The notes under the pieces are model-generated. The model made no database searches. It worked only from the letters and a program-made list of their open reading frames with translations, and was not told the origin of the DNA. Below are positions 13,919-16,031 of a stretch of 16,031 nucleotides of DNA, piece by piece. Position 1 is the first letter of the stretch, and the number at the start of each line of letters is the position of its first letter. The stretch comes from Candidatus Nealsonbacteria bacterium CG01_land_8_20_14_3_00_12. GTDB lineage: Bacteria > Patescibacteriota > Minisyncoccia > Minisyncoccales > PETJ01. The position numbers and the translations under genes are program-made. The stretch lies in contig PETJ01000026.1 of the NCBI GenBank assembly GCA_002781125.1, forward strand, positions 340-16,370. The letters run 5' to 3'.

Positions 13919-16031
13919 TTTTTAAAAACACCGGCTTTTTTAATGAGAACTTTGTTTTTAGAGACCCAATTATAAAGTTTTTTTACTCCTTCCTCTGGAG
14001 AAGCTAATGGCTGCCAGCCAAAGTCTTTTTTTGCTTTGGAAATATCGGAAATATAAATCTTTTGGTCACCCGGCCGCCAGGGACCAAATTTGTAGCTGAA
14101 TTTCTTACCAGAAAGTTTCTCCAAAATTTCAAATAATTCCCAGATAGAAAGAGAAAAATTGGGGCCGCCACCAATATTATAGGCTTTACCGCGAGTTTTC
14201 TTAATATTTTTGAAAGCTAAATCAAAAGCTCGTAACAAATCATCAATATACAAGACATCTCTGACTTGTTTACCGTCACCGAAAATCGTAACAGGTTTAT
14301 CAAAAAGCAAAGCATTACAAAACCAGGCTAACCATCCCTGCTCTTCGATTCCAAACTGATGAGGACCATAAATCCCGGATTGCCGAAAAACAACTGTATT
14401 TAAACCATAAATTCGGGCGTAGTCAATGGTGTATTGGTCCCCGGTTCCCTTTGAACACCCGTAGGGGCCGCAAAAATCAAGAGGATAATTTTCAGAAATC
14501 CCTCTTATGTTTTTGTAGTCATACCTTTCCTTTTTTTCTACTACCGGAATATCAAGCATCTCTCCATAAACTTTATTTGTATTTCCTGAAAAGACAAATT
14601 TTCCATTTCTTTCTACAAGAAAGTTTTCGTTATCTTTAACTTTTAAACACCAAACAATGCCATTATAGTTAATCCAAGAGGTGTTTTTCCTGAAAGCTAG
14701 TCGCGGAGTTCTCGAAATATTAAAATCATAATAATCTCCCTCAATTTTTCTTCCGTCAATATTTCCTTGAGCATGCCCTTCCCGAAGAGATAAATCATAG
14801 CTTAATTTTGTGCATAACTCTATAAAATCTCTAACTAGGGATTTAGAGGTCGTTCGAAACGCAACTTTTCCGTCCCCATCACTATCAAGAAGGCCTTGAA
14901 ATAAATATTGAAGATATTTAGGAGAATATTCCAACATCCACGCAGGGATTCTTTTTTCTTTTGCATCGTGGCCACACTGACTAAAAATATTAAAAAGAAT
15001 TTTTGAGGTAAAGTAAATCCTTGATTGTCCATTGTGTTCATTTTTATAAGCATGATAACTTATACCACTACTTTTTAAAACATCTTCCACTTTTTCTCGG
15101 CACTTATCATTTTCAGGGATATCAAAGAAAATACCGTAACCAAAAGAAATCACTTCTTCCTTAGCTCCTATTTTACCCCCTATTTCTTCGGTTGACATAA
15201 ATCTTCCAGTAGAGGAGTTTCTTGCCATCTCAATGTATTCTACTTTACTCAATCCGGTTCTGGTAGGATATTTTTTTACTACTAAATTTAAAGAGCCATC
15301 TCCAATATAAATACCCATTAAGTAAAAGAGATCTTCTGTCCTCATAACTGATAAGAGGTTTTTTCTATTCCAAATGAGATCTGGATTACCTGCTTTTTCA
15401 ATAAGATTGATATATTCTTCGTTTTTTCCCCGCCATTTTCCTTTAGGTAGGAAGAATTGAAACCTCTTTGCCATTTCGCTGGCGGGTTTGAAAGAGAAAT
15501 TAGTGGGGCGATTATCGTTATCATGTTGATATAATATTCGATGGTTGGGAGTTACAAAAAATTCATATCTTTTCCCTTTAAAATAAAGCATTGGTCCTCG
15601 GTAGTGTTGAATTATTACTTCCTCAACTGGTTTTATTTCGATATTTCCAGTTTTAGGATTAATAGATAGAACTTTATCTCTCTCTTTAATTTCATTGTGT
15701 TTTTTTATTCCATCAATAGTGACTGCCTTAGTTTTTTCATCAAAACAAGATGAATAAAGTATTGTAGCTTTAGGGCTACTCTTTCTAAGGGCTTCCAAAA
15801 CATTAAAAGTCCCCAAAGCATTGATTTCAAAGTCTTCCCGGGGATTGGTTACCGAAGTTACCATTGTCGTTTGCGCAGCCAGGTGGGCGACTAAATCTGG
15901 TTTATATTTTTTAAAAGTTTCTAATAATTTTTTCTCGTCTCTGATATCTCCTTTGACAAAAACCAAATTCCCCCCTTGTTTTTTTAGCCATTTTAAATTT
16001 TCTTTGGCGCCAGCCCGCGAAAGGTTGTCAA
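13915..16031 (-). CDS. NAD-dependent sugar-nucleotide epimerase, CDP-paratose 2-epimerase-like, interrupted by an intein (5' end outside window)
   Basis: Extended short-chain dehydrogenase/reductase acting on a sugar nucleotide. The frame is open to the window edge and starts mid-protein with DNLSRAGAKENLKWL, so the N-terminal glycine-rich NAD motif (roughly 30 residues) lies outside. An apparent TTG start at 15966 is internal. Extein features are FVKGDIRD, HLAAQTTMVTSVTNP, ILYSS-TNKVYG across the intein, the catalytic Y-x3-K in YGCSKG, FRQSGIYGPHQFG, FGDGKQVRDVLYIDD and AYNIGGGPNFSLS. This pattern is closest to RfbE/TyvE (CDP-paratose 2-epimerase) among families I know, but related NDP-sugar epimerases are possible. 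Visible extein totals 315 residues after removal of the 389-residue intein. The stop overlaps the cupin GTG. Confidence 0.88.
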   Translation of the reverse strand, partial: DNLSRAGAKENLKWLKKQGGNLVFVKGDIRDEKKLLETFKKYKPDLVAHLAAQTTMVTSVTNPREDFEINALGTFNVLEALRKSSPKATILYSSCFDEKTKAVTIDGIKKHNEIKERDKVLSINPKTGNIEIKPVEEVIIQHYRGPMLYFKGKRYEFFVTPNHRILYQHDNDNRPTNFSFKPASEMAKRFQFFLPKGKWRGKNEEYINLIEKAGNPDLIWNRKNLLSVMRTEDLFYLMGIYIGDGSLNLVVKKYPTRTGLSKVEYIEMARNSSTGRFMSTEEIGGKIGAKEEVISFGYGIFFDIPENDKCREKVEDVLKSSGISYHAYKNEHNGQSRIYFTSKILFNIFSQCGHDAKEKRIPAWMLEYSPKYLQYLFQGLLDSDGDGKVAFRTTSKSLVRDFIELCTKLSYDLSLREGHAQGNIDGRKIEGDYYDFNISRTPRLAFRKNTSWINYNGIVWCLKVKDNENFLVERNGKFVFSGNTNKVYGEMLDIPVVEKKERYDYKNIRGISENYPLDFCGPYGCSKGTGDQYTIDYARIYGLNTVVFRQSGIYGPHQFGIEEQGWLAWFCNALLFDKPVTIFGDGKQVRDVLYIDDLLRAFDLAFKNIKKTRGKAYNIGGGPNFSLSIWELFEILEKLSGKKFSYKFGPWRPGDQKIYISDISKAKKDFGWQPLASPEEGVKKLYNWVSKNKVLIKKAGVFKK
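14581..15747 (-). mobile_element. Intein with LAGLIDADG endonuclease in the sugar epimerase
   Basis: 389-residue in-frame splicing element. Its first residue is Cys (15747-15745). Block B is VTPNHRIL, with T66 and H69 in intein numbering. LAGLIDADG motifs are YLMGIYIGDG (Asp150) and LFQGLLDSDG (Asp290), both with the catalytic acid. The C-terminal blocks are VWCLKVKDNENFLVERNG and FVFSGN, ending in Asn389 with Thr as +1 residue. The penultimate residue is Gly instead of the common His. Removal leaves ILYSSTNKVYG, exactly the family sequence. The +1 Thr aligns with the catalytic Ser/Thr of extended SDR enzymes (Ser124 of E. coli GalE), so the enzyme should be inactive until spliced. Confidence 0.92.

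Noticed and set aside
15964..15966. TTG as start of the epimerase gene
   Set aside because: The 21 codons upstream within the window are open and match the family (DNLSRAGA...), so the gene begins beyond the window.

Overview
The window reads as chromosomal DNA of an AT-rich bacterium with very compact gene packing and standard stop usage (TGA ends ssb, ychF and the epimerase gene). Short housekeeping proteins, gene overlaps of 1-4 bases, no visible Shine-Dalgarno sequences, single-copy core genes and abundant inteins and intergenic hairpins suggest a member of Patescibacteria (CPR), perhaps Parcubacteria. This placement is inferred from style and gene content, not from a search. Because TGA is a stop here, the lineages that recode it (Gracilibacteria, Absconditabacteria) are excluded.

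Left part, plus strand (1-6466): the 3' part of rpoC, a 243-base spacer full of nested inverted repeats, ftsK interrupted by a 459-residue LAGLIDADG intein inside its Walker A motif, and recA. Middle: the minus-strand operon ychF-rpsF-ssb-rpsR (8557 down to 6476), which meets recA tail to tail. A 25-base divergent gap then leads into the plus-strand pair of an inositol-monophosphatase family gene and a phosphomannomutase/phosphoglucomutase gene (8583-10780).

Right part, minus strand (16031 down to 10772): a sugar-nucleotide epimerase gene (CDP-paratose 2-epimerase-like, 5' end outside the window) interrupted by a 389-residue LAGLIDADG intein, a stand-alone phosphomannose-isomerase-type cupin, a tRNA-Leu(CAG), rnj (RNase J) and trpS. 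These are packed so tightly that the tRNA begins at the base after the cupin stop codon and ends three bases before the rnj start codon. The tRNA is therefore expected to act as a processing joint in a mixed mRNA/tRNA transcript.

Functionally the window combines transcription (RpoC), chromosome segregation and recombination (FtsK, RecA, SSB), translation (bS6, bS18, YchF, TrpRS, tRNA-Leu), RNA decay (RNase J) and surface-sugar metabolism (phosphomannomutase, PMI cupin, epimerase). The most unusual items are the two inteins, both placed in catalytic motifs; the tRNA joint; the competing hairpins that can bury the ftsK start; and heptanucleotide repeats, one set next to a G-quadruplex motif, inside essential genes.
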